From Mesostigma viride (taxonomy: Eukaryota; Streptophyta; Mesostigmatophyceae; Mesostigmatales; Mesostigmataceae): a stretch of 55,095 nucleotides of DNA. The notes under the pieces are model-generated. The model saw only the letters and a program-made list of their open reading frames with translations, was not told where the DNA came from and did no database searches. Below, one piece after another: positions 18,700 through 29,600 of the stretch. The DNA is taken from the NCBI GenBank assembly GCA_009746045.1, contig RPFO01000102.1, forward strand, positions 1,876,483-1,931,577, written 5' to 3'. The position numbers and the translations under genes are program-made. Position 1 is the stretch's first letter, and each line of letters opens with the position of its first letter.

Positions 18700-19013
18700 T
18701 TGGATGGAGACTACTGGGGACGACGAACAACTGCTGAAGCTGAAAGCGAATGAGGATTGTATTACAATAATACAATGAGAGAGCAAAGGAAGCTGAGGGC
18801 TCAGAATGGAACGTCTGGGCAAACTCGGGTGCTGCGGCACTCCCCAGTGCTACGCCTATATGCCTATGGCGGTGCTACCTGCAGCACCCGAGTTTGCCCA
18901 GACGTTCCATTCTGAGCCCTCAGCTTCCTTTGCTCTCTCATTGTATTATTGTAATACAATCCTCATTCGCTTTCAGCTTCAGCAGTTGTTCGTCGTCCCT
19001 AGTCTCCATCCAA
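18700..19013. repeat. 314-bp imperfect palindrome at the 5' end of the gag-like ORF
   Basis: The left arm (about 18700-18835) starts TTGGATGGAGACTACTGGGG, and the right arm (about 18883-19013) is its inverse ending CTAGTCTCCATCCAA. The loop is about 47 bp. The left arm is the leader upstream of the gag-like ORF. The right arm abuts a LINE 3' end. A fold-back (snap-back) during reverse transcription or repair would give this. Confidence 0.85.
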
Positions 19014-19208
19014 CTACCCCCAAGCCTGTGGGGGCTCCGCTTGTGACCAAGTATGGCATTCATAGCGATTCGGGCCGCGGTGCCCACACCCATGTAACTA
19101 GGACCTAGATAGCTTATACCATCCATTCCATCCCATGTTCCCCTCCCCACTGAGGACTTATGCTCACGTGACGCAGTCACGTGTCTATTAATTAATTAAT
19201 TGATTAAT
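19014..19208 (+). repeat. LINE family 1 3' end with TTAA tail
   Basis: CCCCCAAGCCTGTGGGGGCTCC through TAACTAGGACCTAGATAGC, CCATTCCATCCCATGTTC, the CACGTGACGCAGTCACGTG hairpin and TATTAATTAATTAATTGATTAA. Only the last 190 bp of the element are present. Confidence 0.8.
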
Positions 19209-19209
19209 T

Positions 19210-19985
19210 CTACTCAGCAAAGCGCCCCTTCCTCTGGGGGGTGGGGGGCTTGCCCACAGGGGCTGGCGTATGAGCCTGAACAATCGTCTTCCACCGCTTC
19301 TTGTTCTGCATAGCAGTCCAATTGGGGAGCTGGCTCCCTGACACCGCAGAGGATGTGGACATCCGCATCGGCCTTGCCTGGGCCAGGCTCCGTTCGCTCA
19401 ACACCTACTGGCGCTCCAAGGGCCTGGGCGAGCACCGCAAGCGCATGCTCTTCAACTTAGGTCCTCGTCCTCACGGTGCTCACGTATGGCGCCGAGGCGT
19501 GGACACTCACACCCACACTGGCAGGCTGCCAAGCTCGACGGCACGGTTTACAGGATGCTCCAACAGGTCCTGAACGTAGGGTTTTCCAAGCGCCCTCTGT
19601 ATCAGGGTATGCCTCGTATTTCGGACGAGATTAGGCAGCGTAGGATAATAGCATTTGTAGGACACCTTGCTCGCACCAGCCAGGTCGACCCCGCCCTTGG
19701 TCTGGCAGGCCCCCAGCGGCTTGGCCAGCCGGCCAGGGCGGCATATTCTGACCTGGCCTGGCGCCAAAGGGCATTCCCAAAAGGGTAGGGAAACATGTCA
19801 CGAACTATATACAGATGTTGCTGGCCGACCTCGTGGTCCCAGCCCAGTTTGAATACCGCATCCACTCTCTCTCCCTTCTTTGGACTGCCATGCAGAACAA
19901 GACGCGGTGGCAGAAGATTGTCAAGGCTCACACGCGCCGCCCCAACCAAGCCACCTCCCCCCAAGAGGAGGCGGCGTTTTGATGA
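19210..19985. mobile_element. LINE family 2: two C-terminal fragments head to head
   Basis: 19210-19320 (minus) encodes the last residues WTAMQNKKRWKTIVQAHTPA and a stop at the TTAA-tail side. 19321-19985 (plus) encodes LPDTAEDVDIRIGLAWARLR, a GAEAW-like palm end, MPRISDEIRQRRIIAFVGHL, then AMQNKTRWQKIVKAHTRRP and a stop. Both are ORF2 C-terminal regions of the same family with frameshifts. The family differs from family 1 (MPRISDEIRQRR instead of LPYVSHIIRHRR). Confidence 0.7.
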
Positions 19986-20121
19986 GTAGTGTAGTTAGGA
20001 TTTTTCTAGACTAGATATAGCTTAGAGTTAGGTTAGAATTACGCGGCTCCTCCCACTCCACCCATCCTGCAAGGAATATGTGCTACATGATCTCCCAATG
20101 GAGGCATGTTATATAATTTAA

Positions 20122-21471
20122 CCCATAGTCCGGAAACAGTGCGATATCGCACTGTTTGACTCCCGGTGGCGCGTGGCGCTCAATTCCCGGAGCGCCGCCC
20201 CACCTGTGACGGATGTCAGTGGTCCGGTGGGTCTGGGAACACTTAAGGACGAAGGTGACGCATAGGTTTGGGGGTAATATTCGCCATAGCCTGGTAAATA
20301 CAACGTGTATTGAGACAGTATCACGTGACTTTGGCGTGAAATTTTCACTCGCGCGCGCGCGTAACGAGATATGGCTGCTAGCGTGCCGTTATCAAGGAAA
20401 TTTTGCGTCTCGCGGCTCGTAATGGTTCAGAATGTTGCTCATCGAATGATGATGCGTGATTTTCGTAGGTCAGGGGTGACCAGATGTATAGGATTGGTAA
20501 AATACAGGTAGGAAATTACTGCTTTCTTGGTCGTCAGTACCAGATGAGTAATGGCATGCCATATTTCGATTTTCTTCTTATGGCCCGGCAGTCTGCGCCA
20601 GCCCGAGCACCCAGTTTTGGTACGGGACATCCGCAGCAGCGTCCCTGTGAATTCGGATGCGTTTATAGGTCATCTTTGCACAGAACATCAACCTGGTAAT
20701 CATGTCGGGTGCATTCACTATGCGGCTATGGCGGCCTATGCCTGGAAAGCATTAGCCAGTGTGAGATATGAGGGTCCCGGCCAGCAGAACCCGGAAAGGT
20801 CGTGATCAAGGCAGGTACGGCAACGTGTTTGCATGTCGTTTGCACGGGAATCTGTCGTTTATACATCGATTTTACACGAGTGTATCAGTGCCTCTTGCAG
20901 CAGGTTTCCATGCCTGCTGTATGAGTGCTATTAGCCCCAAATCTGCTCAGTTTGTGGTGTTTCTTTGGAGGATGCCATTCCGTTAGTGCTGGTTTAGCAC
21001 TTCTTTGTTTACCAGCACTTTTTACAGTCCTATGTGGCTGTACACAATGCATAAGTGTGTGGCATTTCATGGATGGCTGCTTACGCGCGCGTAACCCACA
21101 CACGTAAGTGAGCGCATTATATAGGTCAGATGGGCTATCCGTGCGGTCTGACCCAAGGAAAGCATGGTGGCCCACTATCCAATGAAATTGTCCAATGTTA
21201 ATATTGAGGTTCCTGACCCTCCCAGTAGATGTTATTATCTAAGGGGATTTTGCTTACCTGAAAATGATCGTCTTTTGTCCAACTTTGGCAGTATATATCT
21301 TGCAAAGCACTGAATGGACTCGGGATATTATATTGCATACTCTGAAAGCCCTTGAAGTGTAGATACTCCTAGCACCTTGGTTGGGGGTATTTGGAGTTGT
21401 GGCCTATGAGTTATGATTTTTTCCATTTTCAGGGGTCTAAAAATGCCAAAAACCCATTCCCGGACTATGGG
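20122..21471. mobile_element. piggyBac-like non-autonomous DNA transposon
   Basis: The left end CCCATAGTCCGGAAA and the right end TTCCCGGACTATGGG are inverted repeats of 12-14 bp. Both are flanked by TTAA (20118-20121 and 21472-21475). A 5'-CCC terminus and a TTAA target duplication are hallmarks of the piggyBac superfamily. No transposase ORF is present in 1350 bp. The right flank is an ATTTA microsatellite, so one of the TTAA words could be chance. Confidence 0.7.
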
Positions 21472-21492
21472 TTAATTTAATTTAATTTAATA

Positions 21493-22394
21493 GCAGTCCA
21501 AGCAAGAGAGAAGGAGTGAATGCGATGCTCAAACGGGGCTGGGACCACTAGGTCGGCCAGCAACTGCTGTGGGTAGGTCATGACATGTTTGCCTACCTTC
21601 TTAGGTATGTCCACAAGGGGCCAGGCCAGGTCAGGATATGCCGCCCTGGCTGGCCAAGCCGCTGGGGGCTGGCCAGACCGAGGGCGCCGTGTCTACCTGG
21701 CTGGTGCGAGCAAGATGTCCTACGAATGCTATCAGTACGCTGTCTAATCTCGTCCGAAATGCGAGGCATGCACTGCCGGTACAAAGATTCTAAAGACCTA
21801 TGCGTGGAAAACCCTACATTCAGGGCCTGACGGAGCATCCTGGTTACCGTGCCGTCTAGCTTGGCGGCCAGCATGTCCGTGAGCTTCCATGCCTCGGCGC
21901 CATAGGTGAGCACTGTGAGGACCAGGACCTTGAGTCGAGCATGCGCTTAATTGCGGTGCTCGCCGAGGGCCTTCGAGTGCCAATAGGTTTTGAGCGAACG
22001 GTACCTAGCCCACCAGGCCAGGCCGATGCGGGTGTCCACATCGTCGGCGGTGTCGGGGTCGAGCATGCTCTCCAGCAGTTTGAAGCGATCACGAAACGGG
22101 ACCTCTGTCCCGTCCAGCAGCCGCGGCAGCGGCGGGCGACTGGAAGCCCCAATCACCATCGCCTCAGTTTTGACACTAATCTCCAACCCCACCGCCCTCG
22201 CCTCCAAGCCCAGACAGTCCAGCCAGGTCTGAATGTGCTCGGGGCGCGCGATGAGGGTGGTGTCATCCGCATAATAAATCAAGTCGGACAGGCGGTAGCC
22301 CGGGTCAACGCCGCCGTGTTCGCGCTCGTTAAGGATGTCCAAGCCGGGCTCGAACCCCTTAAGAGCGTTTAAGCGCGCACGTGCCCGGCGCATG
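21493..22394 (-). mobile_element. LINE family 2 fragment: RT palm and C-terminal domain
   Basis: Reading leftwards, RRARARLNALKGFEPGLD is followed by the catalytic DLIYYADDTTLIARPE (near 22250-22295), LEARAVGLEISVKTEAMVIG, the thumb part LTYGAEAWKLTDMLAAKLDG and MPRISDEIRQRTDS. Frameshifts occur near 21950 and 21770. The Y-Y-ADD reading may include one extra codon. Confidence 0.75.
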
Positions 22395-22484
22395 ACATGA
22401 TTAATTAATTAATTAATAGACACGTGACTGCGTCACGTGAGCATAAGTCCTCAGTGGGAGGGGAACATGGGATGGAATGGATTA
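22395..22484 (-). repeat. LINE family 1 3' tail fragment
   Basis: TGATTAATTAATTAATTAAT, then AGACACGTGACTGCGTCACGTG and the AAGTCCTCAGTGGGAGGGG block up to GGAATGGA. A second identical tail starts at once after it. Confidence 0.75.
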
Positions 22485-22761
22485 ATTAATTAATTATTTA
22501 CTAGACACGTGACTGCGTCACGTGAGCATAAGTCCTCAGTGGGAGGGGAACATGGGATGGAATGGATGGTGTAAGCTTTATCTAGGTCCTAGTTACAGGG
22601 GTGTGGGCCCTGCCGCGCGCGGCCTGGGGCACGCCAGGTGAGGACATATCGCCCAGGCTGGGCGGGCTTGGTGCCAGCTAGTCTATCTGATGTGTCTACC
22701 TGATCTGTGCGGGCCAGGTGCCCGGCTAGGCCCAGGCGCCTGTGCCGAATAATCTGGGATA

Positions 22762-23464
22762 TGTAACAACCAAATGTTACATCCAAAGTTTTCCTACTGT
22801 TGAATCTTGTTATGAGTTCTTTAGGACAATTATTTGAGAAGTTAGGAGGCTTCGACGTCTGATAGATATTGGGCCTGCTGAGATCTGTCGAATCTATTGT
22901 TCTACCCTCATTGGTCGTGGCCTGATCCACGTAGGGTACTTTGCATGGTGTTGTTTAGTCAGTCATAGATTCTCTGCAGTACCGTTGTACCTGGTGGATT
23001 TGGTTCCAGGTCATTGAGATTTCGTATGTGCTGGCTTTGTGTTGTGTGGAGGATTCGGAGGCTAAGATCTTATCTTGAGTGATCCTCACTTTTGATTGGT
23101 CCTTCCGGGTTAGGGTTAGACGGATGCTGCGTGCACGATGACTTTTATCCTGTTTGGGGCGGCCGTGCATGCGTGCGTACGTGAGAGCTAAAGCTATGGT
23201 GTAATTCAAGGGTTTCCTTGTTTCATCAATCAAACAACCCTTGCCAAAAGTCAACTATAACTTCAACAGATAGTCGACTTGGATATAACTTGTCTGTTGT
23301 GTCTAACAAGGGTGGGGACTCATTCCCTTAACTGTTGAAGATCCATCTTCATTGCTTCTCTGGACGTGAAGTTATCTGTCGCGACTCCAACCCAGGTATA
23401 AAGATCTTTTCACGCTAATGTTGATACTGAGGCTGTTGCAAACACAACATTTTTAGTCGTTACA
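22762..23464 (+). repeat. 5' LTR of the chromovirus
   Basis: Begins TGTAACAACC and ends TTAGTCGTTACA, with short terminal inverted repeats TGTAAC/GTTACA. Length 703 bp, equal to the 3' LTR. Confidence 0.93.
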
Positions 23465-23481
23465 TTGGTATCGGAGGATTC

Positions 23482-24560
23482 AGTTAGGTTAATATTGTGC
23501 GGAAACCTTTTGCCACTTGGGCTTCTCAGGTTCCGCACAATATTACCGGCGATAACCACTCGCCGGACACTCAAGTTCACAACGTTGTGAACTTGAGTGT
23601 CCGGCGAGTGGTTATCGCCGGTAATATTGTGCGGAACCTGAGAAGCCCAAGTGGCAAAAGGTTTCCGCACAATATTAACCTAACTAAAACCTAGCCTCTT
23701 GGGGCGAGGACGAATCACTAGGCTCGGAACACCCGTAGATATGAATATGATCGAATATGAGCGCCGGTTCGCGCGAATATCGATATGAATATGGTTGAAT
23801 ATGAGCATCTCCTTGGTGCGCATATGATCCGGGTGCCAAATCGGAACGAATTATTCCCCAAATAATCCGCTTCCGAGTGGATTCGAACCTGCGCCCCGCA
23901 AGGATCCAGGTCTTAGTTAGGTTAATATTGTGCGGAAACCTTTTGCCACTTGGGCTTCTCAGGTTCCGCACAATATTACCGGCGATAACCACTCGCCGGA
24001 CACTCAAGTTCACAACGTCGTGAACTTGAGTGTCCGGCGAGTGGTTATCGCCGGTAATATTGTGCGGAACCTGAGAAGCCCAAGTGGCAAAAAGGTTTCC
24101 GCACAATATTAACCTAACTAAGACCTGGATCCTTGCGGGGCGCAGGTTCGAATCCACTCGGAAGCGGATTATTTGGGGAATAATTCGTTCCGATTTGGCA
24201 CCCGGCTCTAATCATATGCGCACCAAGGAGATGCTCATATTCGATCATATTCATATCGATATTTGCACCAACGAGATGCTTATATTCGATCATATTCATA
24301 TCTACGGGTGTTCCGAGCCTAGTGATTCGTCCTCGCCCCAAGAGGCTAGGTTTTAGTTAGGTTAATATTGTGCGGAAACCTTTTTGCCACTTGGGCTTCT
24401 CAGGTTCCGCACAATATTACCGGCGATAACCACTCGCCGGACACTCAAGTTCACGACGTCGTGAACTTGAGTGTCCGGCGAGTGGTTATCGCCGGTAATA
24501 TTGTGCGGAACCTGAGAAGCCCAAGTGGCAAAAAGGTTTCCGCACAATATTAACCTAACT
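23482..24560. mobile_element. Composite fold-back element: three palindromes and two mirrored spacers
   Basis: Palindromes at 23482-23685, 23915-24119 and 24355-24560 (204-206 bp each) share nearly the same sequence with AACGTT- or GACGTC-type centres. The spacers 23686-23914 and 24120-24354 are inverted copies of each other, apart from a small duplication of GATGCTYATATTCGATCATA in the second. The whole is therefore also a palindrome around about 24017. It is flanked by GATTC on both sides (23477-23481, 24561-24565), a 5-bp target duplication in the chromovirus leader. No ORF of substance is present. Each spacer holds a GGTTCGAATCC word. Confidence 0.88.
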
Positions 24561-24773
24561 GATTCTACCTACTAGGTGTTGGTTGTCTTGACAGTATTAG
24601 TTCACGATTAACAATGGAATTCTTGCCAGACCCAGAGAGGGTACGTTATGCTGTGTATTCGGACAGTTTTTAAGAGTGTGACTCATCCTTATGTGACAGT
24701 CTTGCTCTGAGAACTGCCTTGAGCCCATAAGTCTCTAACGTTCCCCAGTCCGGCATGCGCGACCCATGGAGTG

Positions 24774-26558
24774 ATGAGTAACCCGGAGACACAACCACCG
24801 TTATCAAGTAAGAGAGTTGAAGATGCAACCACATCTTTAGCAGCTCAACGGACGACCGGTGATGAAAGGGTTTCATCATCTACTCCCAGACGTCAACTAT
24901 TTGGAGATACCACCTTAATGTCTGCTTCCCGCAGATATTCGCTGTCGGTCGGCCCAAAGTTCTCCATCTTGCCCCTCGGTGTGCAACCAGGCGAGCCCTC
25001 CCTGCGTGGCATTGGTAGAGGTGGACCACGGTTCTCCAACGTGGAGGACACGCGTTCGCCAGCACCCGAATACGGTTCGGCTATTCGTTTTGGCTACAAC
25101 ACGGTGCCGGGGCGAGACGGCACTCGGCTAGCGGCTGACGAGCTGACAGCGGAGAAAATTCGATTACAACATGAACGTGAGGAAGCTGCGAGAGCTAGAA
25201 GTGTGGCGGAAGCGCTGGAGAAGAGTGTGGGTAGGACTATTGCGCGTGTGCAGCAACTTGAGTCGCAAGGGCAGGCGGGCGATGGAGAGTCTGTTTTCGT
25301 GGATCAACCGTCTCCAACACTGGGTATACGAAGGGTATATGCGGTTGACGCTCCTTTTGTTGATGAAGGGACAGATGCACAGGGGCATGAGCCTCCACGG
25401 CTCTCGGTGGCTGCGACATTGCCGGAGAGTCAGAATGCACCACACGCCCCAGTGATGGAGCTCACGTCTTTGTATCCTCGTACTGTTCCTTTTCCCAAGG
25501 TGGAGTCGGTAGACAAGCTATCGCTGACCAACCTTACCCATCGCAGCTTCGACCATTTCTCCACCAAGTTTCAGGATGTCTTCGCTATCCACTTCGCCAA
25601 CTACGGGCCCAAGGCAGAGGAACGTCTCACGATGGACATCCAGAAGAGAATGGTTAGGCAGCGGATGAGCGACAGTGCCAGCGACCGTTTTGATGAGTTT
25701 TTGCGTTCTGTGGCTGGACGTGCGTGTACCGACCTCCCCTCTCTCCTATTGGGCTTTCGCCGGTTTCTGTTACCCCAGGATCAGCTTCGCATGGATCGGG
25801 ACGCACTGGCTAACTGTACGCAGGCTGGTTTGACGCTGCCACAGTTCGTGGAGCAATTCACCAACCTTAGAGCCAAGATTCCCCAATGCTCTGACGCAGA
25901 GGCGCTTCACAGACTACTGCATGGCATGGCTCCACACGTGCGACTGGATGTGGACAAGCACTTCTCCCAGTTCGACTACGTGGACTGGCAATGGGACAAG
26001 GTGTTGTCTTATGTGCTCACCCTTGTCGTGTGCCTGCTTTTTCTGTCAAGTGGGAGCCTGTGGCCACGCCAGTGCCACCCATCAAGAAGTCCCTGAACCA
26101 GCTGGATGACCTCCTGGGGAGCTCAATGCTTGGATCCCACCCAGGGTAACTGTTTTATCTGCAACCAGCCAGGTCACTTTGCACGGGACTGCCCTAGACG
26201 GGACCAGTTTCCCCCTGCCACGAGAGGACCTTTTGGCGCCCTGCCATCTCCCAGGCCACCCAACCTTCCTCCTGGCGTTCCTGCTGGCGATCACCGGATG
26301 CAGCCAGGGTTCCAGCCCAACTTCCAGCCCTCTGGGAGGTTCCAGTCCCGCGCTCGGCCCTTCAGCAGACAGGATAAGCGTAGGATGGTGAACGCTCTCA
26401 TGCAGCTGCTGGCAGATGAGGAGGATGGGGGGGACGAGGATGAGCCTCCAGCACCACCTGAGCAGCTTCCACCATCGGCAGTGGAGCACTCCCAGACCCA
26501 CCTGAGTCAAAAAACTAGTTGGGTCCCCAGGTCATCCTTCTGTCATGGCCAGGTCTGA
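24774..26558 (+). pseudogene. Chromovirus gag: capsid region and CCHC zinc knuckle, frameshifted
   Basis: The frame from the ATG at 24774 runs to about 26010 and has a helical coiled segment (LQHEREEAARARSVAEALEK) and a capsid-like part (KAEERLTMDIQKRMVRQRM, LPQFVEQFTNLRAKIPQC). A shift near 26010-26030 leads to the frame ending at 26558 with the zinc knuckle CFICNQPGHFARDC (C-x2-C-x4-H-x4-C), which packages RNA in retroelements. The lengths and order are normal for Ty3/gypsy gag. Confidence 0.85.
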
Positions 26559-26639
26559 CCTGCCTGCTGTTGACGTTAGGCCAGTGAACACTGTGGGTGC
26601 TTCTGACCCTGCTGTCCCTGTGGGTCCTCCTGTACCAGG

Positions 26640-29600
26640 TCACTTACTCAAGTTTCAGGCTAGGCTCCTCAACGTGCCAGTCCCTTGGCTCAGCCAGCTT
26701 GCTTGTTTATGATTGATTCTGGTGCTGGCAGTAATTATATTGCTGCATCCTTGGTGCAGGAGTGAAGTTGCCTGTGTTGGCCCACCCCACACCTGTCATG
26801 GTGCAGTATTCTGATGGCAGGAGAAGCTGCTCACCTGGCTATGTGCAGCTCATCTTCCAAGTTTGTTCATCCCAGACTTTGGAAGTGACAGCAGATGTCA
26901 TTCCCCTCACGGCAGCAGATGTGATTTTGGGGATCCCATGGTTGTCTGACACCAATCCTGCTATTTCTTGGCCTGACAGGGTGGTCCAGTTCAAGGATGG
27001 GACAGTGTGGGATGCTACCTGTGTGTTGCCAGGGGGGAGAAGAACAGCCACTGAGTGCTGTTCCACACAGACAGCTGTCAATGATGGCAAGGGAGGGGAA
27101 GCAGGTGCGAAAGGGGTGGATCAAGAGCCGACTTTGGAGGAGAAACGGGCTGCCCTACTGAAGCATGTGTGGTCTGCCAAGCATACTCTGTCTTATTTGG
27201 CCACCTATCCAGTGGAACACATCTTTTTCCTGCATTTGGTGCCTAATGAACCTGAGTCTGCTAGTGGTCATTCTGTCAATGCTGTCAGTTCTACTGTCAC
27301 CACTGAGCAACAACAGCAGCATGATGCCTTGTTGGACAGGTATGGAGCCATCTTTGAGGACAAGATGCCCCAGTATCCTCCTGAGGGACCCATCACACAT
27401 GTCATCAAGTTGGTAGAGGGTGCTCGTCCTCCTTTTGTGCCTATGTACAGGATGGGCCCTGCAGAGATGGCAGAGCTGAAGACCATACTTATTGGCCTGT
27501 TGGAGGCTGGTCTGATCCTCCCAGCTAACAGTCCTTTCAGTTCTGGGTGTTTGCTTGTACCCAAGCATGATGGGGGGTGGAGGTTGTGCATTGACCTGAG
27601 GGGACTGAACAAGGTGACTGTCAAGTCCAGGTACCCTCTGCCCAGAATTGATGAGTTGCTGGAGAGGACTGCAGGAGCTGCCTTCTTTACCAAGTTTGAC
27701 CTCAGGCATGCTTTCTGGCAGATCAGGGTGGCTACTGAGGACATCCCCAAGACGGCCTTTTCTACCCATGGGGACAGTTCCAGTGGACAGTAATGCCCAT
27801 GGGTGCCTCTAACAGTCCTGCCACTATGCAGATGTTTGTCAATGCCATCTTTGGCCACCTGACTGGAAATGCCCTGCCCCAGATCTCACCTGACCTTCGC
27901 AACCCCAGGTTCAAGGACATTGCCCACTTGTGTGACACTACCAGGGTGGTCTTCAGGACTTGTGTGGTCGTCTACCTGGACGACATTCTGGTACACTCTC
28001 GTACCTTCAGGGAGCACCTGGAGAACGTGGAGGAGGTCCTTAAGGTGATCCATCAGTATCATCTGTCGGTGAAGAGGTCCAAGGTGGAGTGGGGCCAAGA
28101 GGTGAAGTTTCTGGGCTACCAGCTGAGCGCTGCAGGTATGACTCCTGAGGCCAGCAAGGTCTCTGCTGTTTTGGAGTGGCCTGTGTTGAAGTCAGCTCAG
28201 GATGTCAGATCCTTTCTGGGCCTGGTGGGCTGGTACCGACGGTTCATCCCTGACATGGCGGCCATCTCTGGTCCCCTGTTAGCCCTGCTCAAGAAGGATG
28301 TTCCCTTTGAGTGGACTGCAGCATGCCAGCAAGCTTTTGATGTGTTGAAGCAGAAGCTTACCACTGCTCCCTTGTTGGTGGGCCCCAACCCAGACTTGCC
28401 ATACCAGGTTAGGTCTGATGCCTCACAGGGTGCTATTGGTGCAGTACTAATGCAAGATCATGGTAAGGGCCCTCAACCAGTGGAATACATGTCCAGGAGT
28501 ATGACGTCTGCAGAACGTAACTACCCTGTTCATGAGCAGGAGCTGCTGGGATTGGTGGTGGCCTGTCACAAGTGGGAACACCTACTGAAGGGGGCTCAGT
28601 TTTCTGTGGCCAGCAGCGCCAAGGATGGGCAGGGCAACGAGTCTATTACCCTGATGACTGACCACAGGCCCTTGGTACATGTGTTGGAACAGACCCGGAT
28701 GAGTAAGAGGATGGCTGGATGGATGGAGTTCCTGGGGGGGTTTGGACCTTTCTCTGTGAGGTACATTCCTGGTACGCAGAATGTGGTGCCTGACGCCCTG
28801 TCCAGGAGGAGGGATTTGATGGGAAGTTTTCATGAGGACTTGGACATCTGTGCTGCCCTGATTTCTGTGGTAGAGTGTGGAGCCTTGACTAGAGCTCAGG
28901 CCAACAACCAGAAGGTTTCTCAACTGTTGACACCACCTGTAGGGAATAACGGTGGTCCCGTGATGCTCATCGACCAGGGCTCTGTCCCAGAGTTGACAGG
29001 CGTCCAGGAGGGTGTCCAGTCACTGTCTGACAGTCTTAGGAGAAGTCCTGAAGGTGTGGTGCCCACTCCCACAGTGCAGCCAGGTGAGGGAGGCCCTGCT
29101 AGGCGCAGCAGAGGTAGGCCCAGGAAGTGGGTCATGGACCCTGTGTTGGTAGGCCGGTCCAAGGTGTTGGCCTCTCAGGTGATGGCAAGGTCAAAAGGGC
29201 CTATAGCTACTACTGTCTCATCCAAGCAGTTGGTGGCTAGCCCTGGGCAGGAAGAGGAGATGCAGATGCAGCCCCTGGGACCTGACAAGGACCTGGTGTT
29301 GCCTAATCCTTTAAATATTTCCCTGCTGGACGTCATCAAGGCCTTCACCAAGACGGAGGACATGGCTACTGCAGCTATCCAGAGGGGCAACTTTGGCAAT
29401 AGACCTGTAGAATACTGGGAGGGCGTTCTGTATGTTCACACTCATGATGCAGAGCACACGGTGACTAGAAAGTGTATGTGCCTGAGATGGCCATTCCCAC
29501 AGTGTTACATTGTTTCCATGACGATGTGACTGCGTGTCATCCTGGTTATGCTAAGCTACTTCATGAGGTGCAGCAGAGGTTTTGGTGGCCTGGCCTTTAT

